Source: an uncultured bacterium | GTDB lineage: Bacteria; Desulfobacterota; Desulfobaccia; Desulfobaccales; 0-14-0-80-60-11 | Direction of reading: 5' to 3' | Length of the DNA stretch: 64,000 bases | NCBI GenBank assembly: GCA_937943575.1 | Contig: CALEAV010000038.1 | Location: 1-64,000, forward strand | In this document: positions 23,622 to 34,092 of the stretch, piece after piece | Position numbering within the stretch: position 1 is the first letter of the stretch | Layout: each line of letters begins with the position of its first letter | Program-made: the position numbers and the translations under genes | The notes under the pieces: model-generated | Database searches by the model: none | What the model was told of the DNA's origin: nothing | What the model saw: the letters and a program-made list of their open reading frames with translations, nothing else

Positions 23622-25901
23622 TCAGGGCGAGGGGGCTTTCGCCGCGGAGGCCTGTCCCGGGGCGGGCGGCGAGGCGGACCGGGGCCACCCCCGGTGAGGC
23701 CGGAGCCGGGCCGCCAGCTCCGCGGCCTCCGGGGAGCGGCGCATCTCCTCCAGATTGAAGGGAAACTTCTGGCGCCAGTTGGGGTGCTCATCCAGGGTGC
23801 CGGGGAGATTCTGCTGGGCCAGCAGCCCGAAGACCTCCTCCAGGCGCACCTCCAGCAGCGCCGCCCGGCTGCGGCCCAGATACTCCAGCACCCCCCAGCG
23901 CACCTCCGGCGGCAGCTCCGGACTGGCCGCCAGGCGGGGCAGGTCCTCTTCGGGGATGAGCCCCTCCGTGGCCAAGGCCTCCAGGAGCAGAGCCCGGTCC
24001 CGCTCCCGGGCCAGGGTGTCGGCGGCCGCCATCTGTGCCTGGGGGTAGAGGTGGAAGCGGGTCTTGAGGGCGATATCCTCCCCCTGCCAGTAGCCTGCCA
24101 GGGTGGGGAGATCATGGGTGGTGGTGGCGGCCAGGGACTGGGGGGGATAGGCCTCCGGCGGCCGGAAGCGGCCGTCCGCCTCCCGTTCGAAGATGAAGAC
24201 CTTGTAGGAAAAGATGCGCCGCCGTGCCAGCTCCCGCCGGATGGCCGGGGCCACGGTGCCCAGATCCTCCCCCACGATGAGGGTGCCGGCCCGATGGCTC
24301 TCGAGGGAGAGAATGGCCAGCAGATCCTGGGCCGGATAGCGCACATAAGCCCCGGGCACCTCAGGGGCCTCCGGAATCCAGAAAAGCCGGAAGAGCCCCA
24401 TGACATGGTCCAGCCGCAGCATCCCCCCCGGCGGCAGGTTGGCCCGCAGCGTGCGGATGAAGAGGTCGTAGCCCGATTCCCGCAGACGCTCCGGGATCAG
24501 GGGCGGCAGGCCCCAGTTCTGGCCCTTGGGGTTGAAGGCGTCCGGCGGCGCCCCGGTGGCTGCGCCTTGGGCAAAGAGGTGCGGGAAGGCCCAGGTCTCA
24601 AAGCCCCCCGGCGCCGCGCCCAGGGCCAGGTCCTGATAAAGGCTGAAGGGCAGGCCGGCAGCCCGGGCCTGCGCCCGCACCCGGGCCAGTTGCTGGCTCG
24701 CCAGCCATTGCACATACTGCCAGAATTCCACCGCCTGCCGCTTATGGCGGGCAAACTCCGCCACCGCCGGGGCCTGGCGGGAGCGGTATTCCTCTGGCCA
24801 GTGCCGCCAGTCGCTGGCACCGTGGAATTCCGCCAGGGCCACGTAGAGGGCGAAGTCGTGCAGGTATCGGTCCCGGTGCTGGCAAAACTCCCGGAATGCC
24901 CGGCCCCGGGCAGTCTTGGGGAACTCCCCGCCGTGCTCCTGGCGGAAGACCTCAAACAACCGCGCCAGGATATCCCGCTTGACGGCATAGACCTCGGGAT
25001 AGGGGAGGAGGGCGGCGGCCCGCAGGCGGCGCAGCAGGGATCGCCCCGCCGTCCCCCCCAGATAATCCCGGGCTTCCGGGCAGTGGGCCATCTCCGGCAC
25101 GGCCCGGAGGTCCAGATAGAGGAAGTTGGTGAACAGCCGGGTGGCGGGGGAATAAGGGCTGGGGTCGGAAAGCGCCCCGGGCAGGGCGGCGTGCAGGGGA
25201 TTGATGCCCACAAAAGCGGCCCCCAGTTCCCCGGCCCAGTCCATGGCCTCCGCCAGGTCGCTGAAGTCACCGATCCCCCAGTTATGCCGGCTCCGGAGGG
25301 CATACAGGGGCAGGTTGAGCCCGAAAAGCCGGGCCCCGCCGGCCAGGCAGGCGGGCAGGAAGGCCGCCGGGGGTGCCAGGATGAGGCGGCCGGACCCCGC
25401 TTCCCGCACTCCCGGGCCGCTCACCTCCACCTGCACCTCGTAATGGCCCGGGGGCACTTCCGGGGGGAGCCGCAGGGCCGCCTCCCCCCGCCAGCCGCTG
25501 GGGGTCTCGGTGAAGCGGGGGCGCCCCGGCCAGCTGAGCCGACCGCTCACCGGCAGACGGTTCCCGTCTTCTGCCACGAGCTCGCCGGCCACCCCCAGGC
25601 CGGGGGGCACCTCCGGGCCGGGCAGGCGCACCATCAGGGGCAAATGGGGGGCAGGGCTGAGCCACACCGTCACCACCGGGGGCAGGAGCCGGGTCTGCAG
25701 CGCTTCCCGCCGCTGGATCTCCTCCCGGAGCCGGGCCGGATTTTCCCACCCCACCCCCATGGCGCTGAGCAGGGCCTGCCGGGTGGCCTCCCCCGTCTGG
25801 TGGCGCCGGCCCTGATTGTCCCAATACCGGGAGGTGATGCCGCACAGCCGGGCCAACCGGGCGAGATCGGCTTTTTCAGCGGCCGTCGTCACGAAGCCCA
25901 T
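23622..25901 (-). CDS. malQ: 4-alpha-glucanotransferase (amylomaltase)
   Basis: 'NWGIGDFSDL', 'LRLDHVMGLFRLFWIP', 'IVGEDLGTVAPAIRREL', 'TTTHDLPTLAGYWQG'. Confidence 0.95.
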   Translation of the reverse strand: MGFVTTAAEKADLARLARLCGITSRYWDNQGRRHQTGEATRQALLSAMGVGWENPARLREEIQRREALQTRLLPPVVTVWLSPAPHLPLMVRLPGPEVPPGLGVAGELVAEDGNRLPVSGRLSWPGRPRFTETPSGWRGEAALRLPPEVPPGHYEVQVEVSGPGVREAGSGRLILAPPAAFLPACLAGGARLFGLNLPLYALRSRHNWGIGDFSDLAEAMDWAGELGAAFVGINPLHAALPGALSDPSPYSPATRLFTNFLYLDLRAVPEMAHCPEARDYLGGTAGRSLLRRLRAAALLPYPEVYAVKRDILARLFEVFRQEHGGEFPKTARGRAFREFCQHRDRYLHDFALYVALAEFHGASDWRHWPEEYRSRQAPAVAEFARHKRQAVEFWQYVQWLASQQLARVRAQARAAGLPFSLYQDLALGAAPGGFETWAFPHLFAQGAATGAPPDAFNPKGQNWGLPPLIPERLRESGYDLFIRTLRANLPPGGMLRLDHVMGLFRLFWIPEAPEVPGAYVRYPAQDLLAILSLESHRAGTLIVGEDLGTVAPAIRRELARRRIFSYKVFIFEREADGRFRPPEAYPPQSLAATTTHDLPTLAGYWQGEDIALKTRFHLYPQAQMAAADTLARERDRALLLEALATEGLIPEEDLPRLAASPELPPEVRWGVLEYLGRSRAALLEVRLEEVFGLLAQQNLPGTLDEHPNWRQKFPFNLEEMRRSPEAAELAARLRPHRGWPRSASPPAPGQASAAKAPSP

Positions 25902-28900
25902 GCCATCCTTCCGGACTCGAGATGGAGGCATCTCAGAGCAATCCCCTGAAATGCCGGCTCCCGGGCCACGTCCCGGAAAATCTGCCCCAACTCCGGCTGA
26001 TGGGAAAAGAAGAGCACCTGCTGCTTTCGGGCGCACTCCAGAATGACCCGGGCGGCCCCCTGACGCCGGCGGGGATCAAATTTCACCAGCACGTCGTCCA
26101 GGATCAGGGGCAGCGGCTCCCGGTGGCGGCCGAATTCCCGGGCCATCCCCAGGCGCACTGCCAGATACACCTGGTCGGCCAGCCCGGCGCTCCACTGCAC
26201 CTCCTCCTTGTGACGGTGCGCGGCATCCTCCAGGCGCACGCCCCCATCCCCCACCGGAGCAAAGAGGCGGTAGCGGTTATGGGTCATGAGCCTCAAAAAC
26301 CGGTCGGCCTCGGCAATGACCCGGGGCTGATGCTCCCGCTCATAGACCTCCCGGGCCGCCTCAATGAGGTGCCTGGTCAGGGCCACCGTGATATAGCGGC
26401 GGCTTAAGCGGGCCACCTGTTCGGTGAGATCGGCCTGCTCCTGAAGGAGTTCGCCCAGGCGGCGCCCGGTGGCCAGCCGCTCCAGCTCCTGGGTGAGCCG
26501 CCCCACCTCCCGCTCCTCCCGGGAGATGGTCTCCCTGAGCTCCCCCAGCTCCCGCGTCAGCTCCTCCTCCTCCCGGGACAGGGCCGCCGGGTCGGAGGCA
26601 GCCAACTCCCTCTCCAGCTCCTCCCGGAGGGGGTCGTTGCCGGCCAGGGTGGTGAGCTTAAGAAGACTGTGGTCATGCCTTTGCCGCCACTCCTGCCACT
26701 CCTGATAGAGGGCCGCCCGGCGCTCAAAGTCGGCCTCATTTGCGGCTCCGGCCTGCCGGAAGAGGTCGTCCAGCTCCTGGCGCAGTGCGGCTGCCTTCCT
26801 CTCCAGAAGGGAGAGGCGGCTCTGCACCTCCGCCAGACGGCGGCGCAGTTCCTCCTGGCGGGTGGCCTGCCTTTCGGTATCGTCCAGGTCCAGGCGCAAG
26901 AGGCGCAGGTCGGCGGGGACGGGCTCCCTCTCCTGGGGCTTCCGGCCCAGACGGGCCAAAACCTGGCCCAAGCGGGAGCGGATCTCCGTCAGGACCTCCC
27001 GGGTCCGGCGGTGCTGCTCCCGGGCGCGATCTCTCTGGGTGACCGCACTGCGGGCCGCCTCCACCATCTGCAGCACCACCTCCAGGTTCTCCGGGCGCAT
27101 GGCGGCCGGAAAGCCCCGCTCCTCCAGCCAGAGGGCCCACGCCCCCCGCACCTGCTCCAGGTCCGCCGCCGCCTTCTTCCTCTCCTCCCGGGCCTGCTGC
27201 CAGCGCTGGCGGTGGGCGGCCAGGCGATCCTGGGCGGTGAGACATTCCTGTTCCCGGGTCTGCCACAGGCGCCAGTCCTCCAGGCCTTTTTCCACCTCCG
27301 CCAGCGCCGCCTCCGCCTCCAGGGCCCCCGGAGGCAGCTCCTCCCCTGCCTCCCGGGCCAGGGCCGCGGCCTCCTCCCCCAGTCGGGCAGCCTCCTCCTC
27401 CAGGCGGGCCGTCTCTTCCAGCTCGCCCTGAAGGCGGTCCAGGAGCGCCTGCCGCTCTTCTTCCCGGCGGTACCCCGCCCGGGCTTCCCGGCGGCGGAGA
27501 TAATGGCGCCCTGCCCCCAAGGCGACGGTGGCCAGGCCCCCGAGAAGCAAAAACCCGAGCATCGGCAGCCAGAGCCAGGGCTCCCCGGAGAGGCGGTGGT
27601 ATCCCACCCCCAGTACCATCCCCCCCGCCCCCAAAGCGGACGCCACAACGGGCAGGGCCACCAGCCAGCAGGGGATGGCCCGGGAGAGCTCCTCTGGCGG
27701 CTCCTGCAAAGCCTCCAGGCGGGTCTGCAGGTCGGCGACACTCCGGCGGCGCTCCCCCAGCCGGACTGCCGTCAGATCCCGCCGGCCCACAAGCGAAATG
27801 AAGCGCCGCAGCAGAGCCCGGCGGCCCTGAAGCACCGCCGGGTCCTCCGCCGGCCGGGGAGTGGCCTCCCGCCGGGTCCGGGCGGCTTCCGCCTCCCGCT
27901 CCGCCGCCGCCACCGACTCCTCCAGGGCGCGCTCCCGGCTCAGAAGGTCTTCAACCCGGCGTTCCGCCGCGGCCAGCCGCCGTCCGAACTCCAGCACCTC
28001 ATGGCGCAGGGTGAGGGAGGTGTCCATGCGGGCAAGGCGGCTCTCATCCCACTCGGGGCCCAGCTCCCCAAGCCGCCGCCGGAGGTCCGCCTCGGCCTCA
28101 TTGAGGGCGCGGCGCTCATCGGGTTCCCGCTCCAGGAGCTCCTCGAAGCGCTTCTCCTCGGCCAGCAGGGCGTCAATTTCCTGCCGCTGCTCCAGCAGCC
28201 GGGCATCGGGGGCAAGCCTGGCCAGCTCCCGGGTCAACCTCTCTGCCTCGGCCTGCAAGTTCTCCCTTTCCTCCCGCAGCTCCCCGGCTTTTTGCCTCAG
28301 TTGGTCCCGTTCCGCCAGGCCCCCGGGGGGAAAGTCAGCCACCTCCTCAAGCTCCTTGAGGCGCTGTCGGGCCGTCACCAGAGTCACCCACGGCTCCCGG
28401 GCCTGGGCCAGCTGCTGCAACCGGGCCAGCCGGGCCTCCACCCGGTGCACCTCTCTTTTTCTCTCCCGGAGCCCCTCCTCCAGGGCCTCCCGGTCGGCCC
28501 TAAGCCCGGCAAACCGGGCGGCCTCACCCTCCAGCTCCCGCATCTCCCGGGAGATCCCCTGCAGGCGGGACAAAATTTCGTTGAGCCGCCCGCCGCTCTT
28601 GGGCTTGAGGAGGACCCCCAGCTCCTGCTCCAGGCGCTGCAGCACCCGGGGCACCGCGGCGGCGCCGGTGCCCCCTCCCGGGGCGAAGATCAGGCTGCGG
28701 ACCTGCTGATTATCCAATACCGTCAGACTCTGGAGAGCCTTCAGGTCCACGGCAAAGATGGCCCGAAAGGTCTCCCGGTCCACTCCCCCCAGGCGGGTGG
28801 CCAGGGTATCGGGCGGCAGGGAGCTGCCGTTTTCACTCACCATGAGCTTTTTTTCCCGGCGCTGGACCACCAGGCGGCGCCCCTCCCGGCCCACCAGGAC

Positions 28901-29119
28901 CAGCCGGCCACCCCGTTCCCGCCCCACCAGGGGCTGATAATCATTGCGGTCGGGTGAGCGGCGCTCGGGGCCGAAAAACATGAACCGGAAAAATTCCAGG
29001 AGGGTGGTCTTGCCGCTTTCATTCTCCCCGGTGAGCAGCAGCAGGCCCTCCGGGAGCCCATCCAGGCCCGTGTCGTGGTAAATCCCGAAGCCGTCGATAT
29101 GGAACGCCTCAATATGCAT
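25889..29119 (-). CDS. YhaN-type AAA ATPase (SbcC/Rad50-like)
   Basis: N-terminal 'MHIEAFHIDGFGIYHDTGLDGLPEGLLLLTGENESGKTTLLEFFRFMFFG', long coiled coils, C-terminal 'WSAGLADQVYLAVRLGMAREFG..LPLILDDVLVKFDPRR'. Confidence 0.9.
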   Translation of the reverse strand: MHIEAFHIDGFGIYHDTGLDGLPEGLLLLTGENESGKTTLLEFFRFMFFGPERRSPDRNDYQPLVGRERGGRLVLVGREGRRLVVQRREKKLMVSENGSSLPPDTLATRLGGVDRETFRAIFAVDLKALQSLTVLDNQQVRSLIFAPGGGTGAAAVPRVLQRLEQELGVLLKPKSGGRLNEILSRLQGISREMRELEGEAARFAGLRADREALEEGLRERKREVHRVEARLARLQQLAQAREPWVTLVTARQRLKELEEVADFPPGGLAERDQLRQKAGELREERENLQAEAERLTRELARLAPDARLLEQRQEIDALLAEEKRFEELLEREPDERRALNEAEADLRRRLGELGPEWDESRLARMDTSLTLRHEVLEFGRRLAAAERRVEDLLSRERALEESVAAAEREAEAARTRREATPRPAEDPAVLQGRRALLRRFISLVGRRDLTAVRLGERRRSVADLQTRLEALQEPPEELSRAIPCWLVALPVVASALGAGGMVLGVGYHRLSGEPWLWLPMLGFLLLGGLATVALGAGRHYLRRREARAGYRREEERQALLDRLQGELEETARLEEEAARLGEEAAALAREAGEELPPGALEAEAALAEVEKGLEDWRLWQTREQECLTAQDRLAAHRQRWQQAREERKKAAADLEQVRGAWALWLEERGFPAAMRPENLEVVLQMVEAARSAVTQRDRAREQHRRTREVLTEIRSRLGQVLARLGRKPQEREPVPADLRLLRLDLDDTERQATRQEELRRRLAEVQSRLSLLERKAAALRQELDDLFRQAGAANEADFERRAALYQEWQEWRQRHDHSLLKLTTLAGNDPLREELERELAASDPAALSREEEELTRELGELRETISREEREVGRLTQELERLATGRRLGELLQEQADLTEQVARLSRRYITVALTRHLIEAAREVYEREHQPRVIAEADRFLRLMTHNRYRLFAPVGDGGVRLEDAAHRHKEEVQWSAGLADQVYLAVRLGMAREFGRHREPLPLILDDVLVKFDPRRRQGAARVILECARKQQVLFFSHQPELGQIFRDVAREPAFQGIALRCLHLESGRMAWAS

Positions 29120-29144
29120 GACCGCCTTCCCGGCAGGGCACCGG

Positions 29145-30413
29145 CTAAGGCTCCTCTTCCCGGAGGAGGAGATCCACCGCCTGATACTCCGCAGCCGTGA
29201 GGACTGCCCGCCAGTCCTCTGAGGTCCACCCATGAACCAGGGCGGCCAGATGGGAAAATTCCTTCCGGCTCCGCAGCACCTCCACCAGCTCCCGGGTCAT
29301 CCCCTCCCCCCGGTATCGTTCCGCCACCCGCAGGACCTCCCCCAGGAAGTCGGGCAGCTGCCGGCGCGGTTCCAGGTCCAGAGGGCCGTGGGTGTCCAGG
29401 GCGATGGACTCCAGCCAGACGAAATCGGGGCGCTCTCCCTCCCCCTCCCGCATGGGCTCGGCCAGGTCCCGGTCCGGATCGAGCCGGCTCAGCGGTTCAT
29501 GCAGCTCCCCCCGGCCGGTGAGGTGCAGGCGCCAGACCACCCCCCGCCCCTCGGCCTGGCGGCGCAGCTCCTCCCGCCGGGCCTGCATTTCCTCCAGCAG
29601 GTCATCCAAGGTGGCCACCTCCCGGATATCCACAGTCTCGAGAGACCAGCGCACGGCATCGGTGGGCACAAACAGCGGCCGCGTCCGGCCTGAGTCCTCC
29701 ACCCGCACCACAAAGCAGCCCCGGGGGCCGGTCTCCCGGATGCTGCGGCCCTGGGTGGTGCCGGAGTAGACCACCCAGGGGGCCTCCTGACGCAGCAGCA
29801 GGGGCGCATGGACATGACCCAGGGCGAAATAATCCACCCCGCAGGCCTCCAGGTCCGCCAGGGTGCAGGGGGCATAATTGTCATGGGCCGGGTTGCCCCC
29901 CACATTGGCGTGCAAAACACCCACGGTGAAAGGGCCGGGCTCCCGGCGGGGGAAGCGGGCCGCCAGATTCTCCCGCACCTCCCGCACCGGGAAGCTGATG
30001 CCGCAGACCCGGGCCAGCTCGCTGCCGCGGCGCCGCACCGGGCGGCACTCCACCGCCTCGCCCCCGAAGCGGTGGACCCCTTCCGGCAGCCGCAGTCTCG
30101 CCTCCCAGGCGGACAGGGGGTCGTGATTGCCATGGGCCACAAAGACCTCTATCCCGGCCGCCGCCGCCCGGGTCAGGGCCTCCTTGAAGCGGATCTGGGC
30201 ATAGAGGCTGTGGTGGGCGCTGTCATAAACATCGCCCGCAATCACCAGGAAAGCGGCCTGCTCCGCCGCCGCCAGATCCACCACCCGCTCCAGGGCCTGA
30301 AAGGTGGCCTGCCGCAGGGCCTCCCGGATCAGGGGTGGGGCCGTCCCCGCCAGGCACTCAAAGGGGGCGTCCAGATGCAGGTCGGCACAGTGCACAAAGG
30401 TGAAGGCAGCCAT
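29145..30413 (-). CDS. YhaO/SbcD-like metallophosphoesterase (DNA exonuclease family)
   Basis: 'FVHCADLHLDAPFE', 'VIAGDVYDSAHHSL', 'VAHGNHDPLS', 'YFALGHVHAPLLL..WVVYSGTTQGRSI'. Confidence 0.92.
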   Translation of the reverse strand: MAAFTFVHCADLHLDAPFECLAGTAPPLIREALRQATFQALERVVDLAAAEQAAFLVIAGDVYDSAHHSLYAQIRFKEALTRAAAAGIEVFVAHGNHDPLSAWEARLRLPEGVHRFGGEAVECRPVRRRGSELARVCGISFPVREVRENLAARFPRREPGPFTVGVLHANVGGNPAHDNYAPCTLADLEACGVDYFALGHVHAPLLLRQEAPWVVYSGTTQGRSIRETGPRGCFVVRVEDSGRTRPLFVPTDAVRWSLETVDIREVATLDDLLEEMQARREELRRQAEGRGVVWRLHLTGRGELHEPLSRLDPDRDLAEPMREGEGERPDFVWLESIALDTHGPLDLEPRRQLPDFLGEVLRVAERYRGEGMTRELVEVLRSRKEFSHLAALVHGWTSEDWRAVLTAAEYQAVDLLLREEEP

Positions 30414-30492
30414 GGTTCCTGCCTCCTATATACCGTGAGCGGGCTCCCAAGTCCAGCCGGGGCAGGGGCCCGCCCGCCGGCGAAGGACGCCA

Positions 30493-30521
30493 TTGTTCCC
30501 CCCCGGCGCCTTTGGTATAAT
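30493..30521 (+). promoter_or_regulatory. sigma70-like promoter for the CPA2 antiporter
   Basis: TTGTTC-N17-TATAAT with extended -10 TGGTATAAT. Confidence 0.6.
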
Positions 30522-30573
30522 GGCACCGCTTGGCCGAGCCTGGCCGTCACTGTCCGGCCCGATTAAGGAGCCC

Positions 30574-32484
30574 ATGGTCCCCCATCCCCACCCCCGTGAC
30601 AACACCGGCGCCCCTTTTCCGACTCACTCGTTGGGGTGGCGCCGCGCCCTCTGGTGGCCGCTGCTGGTAGCGGTCCTGATCATCACCCCCAAGCCGGCCC
30701 TGGCGGCGGAGGCCGGGCACACGCTGCTGGCCAGCATCAGCATCAGCATCCTGGTGGCCACCCTGGTGGGCTGCCTGGCCGTCCTCCTCAAGCAGCCCCT
30801 GATCCTGGCCTACATCGTCGGCGGGGTGATCATCGGGCCGCAGATCGGCTTCGCCTGGGTCCGGAACCAAAGTGACATCGAGACCATCGCGGAAATCGGC
30901 CTCATCCTCCTCCTCTTCATGATCGGGCTGGAGCTGGACCTGAAAAAGATCCGGGAATCCGGCAGATCCCTCATCGTCACCGGGGTGCTGCAGTTTATCC
31001 TCTGCGTCTCTTTGGCCTTCGGCTTTCTTCTGCTTCTGGGCTTTTCCCTCACGGCTGCCGGGGCGGAGTATCGTATCCTGGGGGTGCCCTTACGCGGCGG
31101 CCCTTATGACCTCCTGTATCTGGCCGCCTGCCTGGGGCTGAGCAGCACCACCATCGTGGTGAAGCTCCTCTACGAAAAATTTGAGCTGGACACTCTGGCG
31201 GGCCGCCTCACCGTGGGGGTGCTCATCTTCCAGGACCTGTGGGCCATCGTGCTCCTCGGCCTGCAGCCCAATCTCTCCCAGCCCCAGGTGGGCATCATCC
31301 TGGTATCCTTCGCCAAGGGCGGCCTGCTGGTGGCCGTGAGCCTGCTCCTGAGCAAATACGGCCTGGGGTTCATCTTCCAGCGCATCGCCAAACTGCCGGA
31401 GCTGGTGCTGGTGGCCTCCCTGGGCTGGTGCTTCTTCATGGCGGGGCTGGCCAACTACCTGGGGCTCTCCATGGAAATGGGGGCGCTCATCGCCGGGGTG
31501 GCCATCTCCACCTTCCCCTACAACCTGGACATCATCGGCAAGATCATCAACATCCGGGACTTTTTCATCACCCTGTTTTTTGTGGCTCTGGGCATGGTGA
31601 TCCCCAACCCGCTGCACAAACCCGGCCTCTTTGCCCTGGCCCTGCTCCTGGCGGGGTTTCTCATGCTCACCCGCTTCCTCACCGTCTTCCCCCTGCTCTA
31701 CTGGCTGGGCAACGGCAACCGGGTGAGCCTCCTCACCTCCATCAACCTCTCCCAGCTCAGCGAGTTTTCCCTGGTCCTCGCGGTGATGGGGGCCAAGGCG
31801 GACTACGGCCATATCGGCTCCGACACCCTCACCCTCATCATCTTCATCTTTGTGGTGACCTCCATCGCCTCCACCTACATGATCAAGGGCAGTCACTCCC
31901 TGCAGGCGGTCTTAAGCCGGGGAGCGGAGAGGCTGGGCTTTCGCCCCCTGAGGGAGGAGCGGCGGGAGGAGGCGGCAGCCGAGCACAAGGACGTGGCGGT
32001 CCTGGGGTTTTTCCGGGTGGCCAGCGCCCTGGTGGCCCACCTGGAGCAGACCCGCCCCGAGCTCCTGCAGCATCTGGTGGTGGTGGACTTCAACCCCGAG
32101 GTCTACCGGGGCCTCCGGGCCCGGGGGGTGAAGGTGGTCTACGGGGATATCAGTAACCTCCAGACCCTGCACCATGCCGGCCTGGAGCACGTCCGCGTTG
32201 TGCTTTCCACCATCACCGATGATATCCTGGTGGGCACCGACAACCTGAAAATCATCAACGCGGTGCGGCCGCTGGCGCCCCAGGCCAGGATCATCGTCAG
32301 CGCCCACAGTGCCTTTCAGGCCCTGAAGCTCTACCAGGCCGGGGCGGACTACGTGCTCCTGCCCCATGAGGCGGCGGCGCTGAGGCTGGAGGCCGTCCTG
32401 GAGGTGCTCCTCAGGGGGGAGGGGGAGACCCTCAGGGAGGCGGAAATGGCCCGGCTGGCCCGGCTGACAGAAATTTTACGGTGA
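30574..32484 (+). CDS. CPA2-type monovalent cation:proton antiporter with TrkA-N domain
   Basis: 'LILAYIVGGVIIGPQIGFAW', 'ETIAEIGLILLLFMIGLELDL', 'SSTTIVVKLLYE', C-terminal NAD-binding domain. Confidence 0.92.
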   Translation: MVPHPHPRDNTGAPFPTHSLGWRRALWWPLLVAVLIITPKPALAAEAGHTLLASISISILVATLVGCLAVLLKQPLILAYIVGGVIIGPQIGFAWVRNQSDIETIAEIGLILLLFMIGLELDLKKIRESGRSLIVTGVLQFILCVSLAFGFLLLLGFSLTAAGAEYRILGVPLRGGPYDLLYLAACLGLSSTTIVVKLLYEKFELDTLAGRLTVGVLIFQDLWAIVLLGLQPNLSQPQVGIILVSFAKGGLLVAVSLLLSKYGLGFIFQRIAKLPELVLVASLGWCFFMAGLANYLGLSMEMGALIAGVAISTFPYNLDIIGKIINIRDFFITLFFVALGMVIPNPLHKPGLFALALLLAGFLMLTRFLTVFPLLYWLGNGNRVSLLTSINLSQLSEFSLVLAVMGAKADYGHIGSDTLTLIIFIFVVTSIASTYMIKGSHSLQAVLSRGAERLGFRPLREERREEAAAEHKDVAVLGFFRVASALVAHLEQTRPELLQHLVVVDFNPEVYRGLRARGVKVVYGDISNLQTLHHAGLEHVRVVLSTITDDILVGTDNLKIINAVRPLAPQARIIVSAHSAFQALKLYQAGADYVLLPHEAAALRLEAVLEVLLRGEGETLREAEMARLARLTEILR

Positions 32485-32670
32485 GGCGGACGGGTCTGCG
32501 GGGGGAGGGCCAAAGAAAAGGAGGATCCCCTCCTCGCACCCAAGAGAGGGTGTGGGGGAAGGGCGGCCGTCCCGCTCCACCCCTCCCGCCAGGGGCCCGG
32601 GTCTCAAGCAAACATGGGAAGATTGGCCCGGGGAGGCGCTCTCCCCGGGGCCCTGCGAGGTGAACGAGGC

Positions 32671-33420
32671 ATGTACAAACTGGTCCTGCTGCGCCACGGC
32701 GAGAGCATCTGGAACAAGGAGAACCGCTTCACCGGCTGGATCGACGTGGGCCTGTCGGAGAAAGGGGTGGAGGAGGCCCGGGAGGCCGGCCGGGTGCTGG
32801 CGAAAGAGGGCTTTGTCTTCGATGTGGCCTACACCAGCGTGCTGAAGCGGGCCATCAAGACCCTGTGGCTGGTCCTGGAGGAGATGGACCTCATGTGGAT
32901 CCCCATCCACCACAGCTGGCGGCTCAATGAGCGGCACTACGGGGCGCTTCAGGGGCTGAACAAGGTGGAGACGGTGGAGCGCCACGGGCTGGAGCAGGTG
33001 CAGCTCTGGCGGCGCAGCTACGACGTGCCCCCGCCGCCGTTGAGCCCCGATGACCCCCGCCATCCGGCCCGGGACCCCCGCTACCGGGGGGTGCCGGCGG
33101 CGGAGCTGCCCCTCACGGAGTGCCTCAAGGACGTGGTGGCCCGCTTCCTCCCCTACTGGCACGACACCCTGGCGCCGGCGGTGGCCTCCGGGGCCCGGGT
33201 GATCATCGCCGCCCATGGCAATTCCCTGCGGGCCCTGGTGAAATACCTGGATAACCTCTCCGACGAAGAGATTGTGGGCCTCAACATCCCCACGGGCATC
33301 CCCCTGGTCTATGAGCTGGACGCCGACCTCAGGCCCCTGAACCGCTACTATCTGGGAGACCCGGAAAAGGTGAAGGCGGCCATTCAGTCCGTGGCGGAGC
33401 AGTTGAAGAAGAAGGCTTAA
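32671..33420 (+). CDS. gpmA: 2,3-bisphosphoglycerate-dependent phosphoglycerate mutase
   Basis: '[29 protein letters not shown]', '[17 protein letters not shown]', '[16 protein letters not shown]'. Confidence 0.97.
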   Translation: MYKLVLLRHGESIWNKENRFTGWIDVGLSEKGVEEAREAGRVLAKEGFVFDVAYTSVLKRAIKTLWLVLEEMDLMWIPIHHSWRLNERHYGALQGLNKVETVERHGLEQVQLWRRSYDVPPPPLSPDDPRHPARDPRYRGVPAAELPLTECLKDVVARFLPYWHDTLAPAVASGARVIIAAHGNSLRALVKYLDNLSDEEIVGLNIPTGIPLVYELDADLRPLNRYYLGDPEKVKAAIQSVAEQLKKKA

Positions 33421-33611
33421 GGGGAACGCCGGCACGTTGCAGAAGACGGCGGGGGGCCGGCCGGGCCCAAATCCACCACCGGCGCCTGCACCCCCGGGGG
33501 GACGACGGTCCTTTCCAGAAGATGATGGGGGCCGGAGTCGGAAGAGGGGGCTGAAAAAGAAGGCGTGGGGGCACGCCGGGGCCGGGGGAGCGGCGGGGGA
33601 GGGTTTTTCAG

Positions 33612-33642
33612 TTGACAAATACCATACCATGGTATAGTATTT
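33612..33642 (+). promoter_or_regulatory. Promoter with overlapping 26-bp near-perfect dyad (candidate CsoR-family operator)
   Basis: TTGACA-N15-TATAGT / N17-TAGTAT; dyad AAATACCATACCATGGTATAGTATTT (33617-33642) has one mismatched pair. Confidence 0.8.
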
Positions 33643-33772
33643 GCTCAGGTGGGGCCGCTCCCGGCCCCTCTCCCGCCTCCACCTCCCGGGGGGAGGGGGC
33701 CAGGGCAGGCGGGGAGCCGGGCCCCCCGGCCCCGGACACCCCGGCGCCTCACCATCCTGAGGAGGACATCCC

Positions 33773-34063
33773 ATGGCTAAGCCCACCGGCCACCCGGACC
33801 GGCCCACCCAGGAGATCCTCGCCCGCCTGCGGCGCATCGAAGGCCAGGTGCGTGGCCTCCAAGACATGATCCGCAAGGGGCGGGAGTGCGAGGCCGTCCT
33901 CACCCAGGTGCGGGCGGTGCAGGCGGCGCTGGCCGCCGTGGCCCGCCGGGTGCTGGAGCACTATCTGGAGGAATGCCAGAGGGAGTGGGAAGCGGAGCCC
34001 GACCCCCGGCTCCTGACGGAGAAGCTGCGGCACACCGTGGGCCTCCTCAGCAAATTTCTGTAG
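33773..34063 (+). CDS. CsoR/FrmR-family (DUF156) transcriptional repressor
   Basis: 'EILARLRRIEGQVRGLQDMIRKGRECEAVLTQVRAVQAALAAVARRVLEHYLEEC'. Confidence 0.92.
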   Translation: MAKPTGHPDRPTQEILARLRRIEGQVRGLQDMIRKGRECEAVLTQVRAVQAALAAVARRVLEHYLEECQREWEAEPDPRLLTEKLRHTVGLLSKFL

Positions 34064-34092
34064 CGGCTCACCGCCGTAATATAGGAGGAACT

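Noticed and set aside
23694-28957. Long plus-strand ORFs (751 and 762 aa) opposite malQ and yhaN
   Set aside because: Low-complexity Gln/Pro/Gly/Leu-rich translations antisense to well-supported genes
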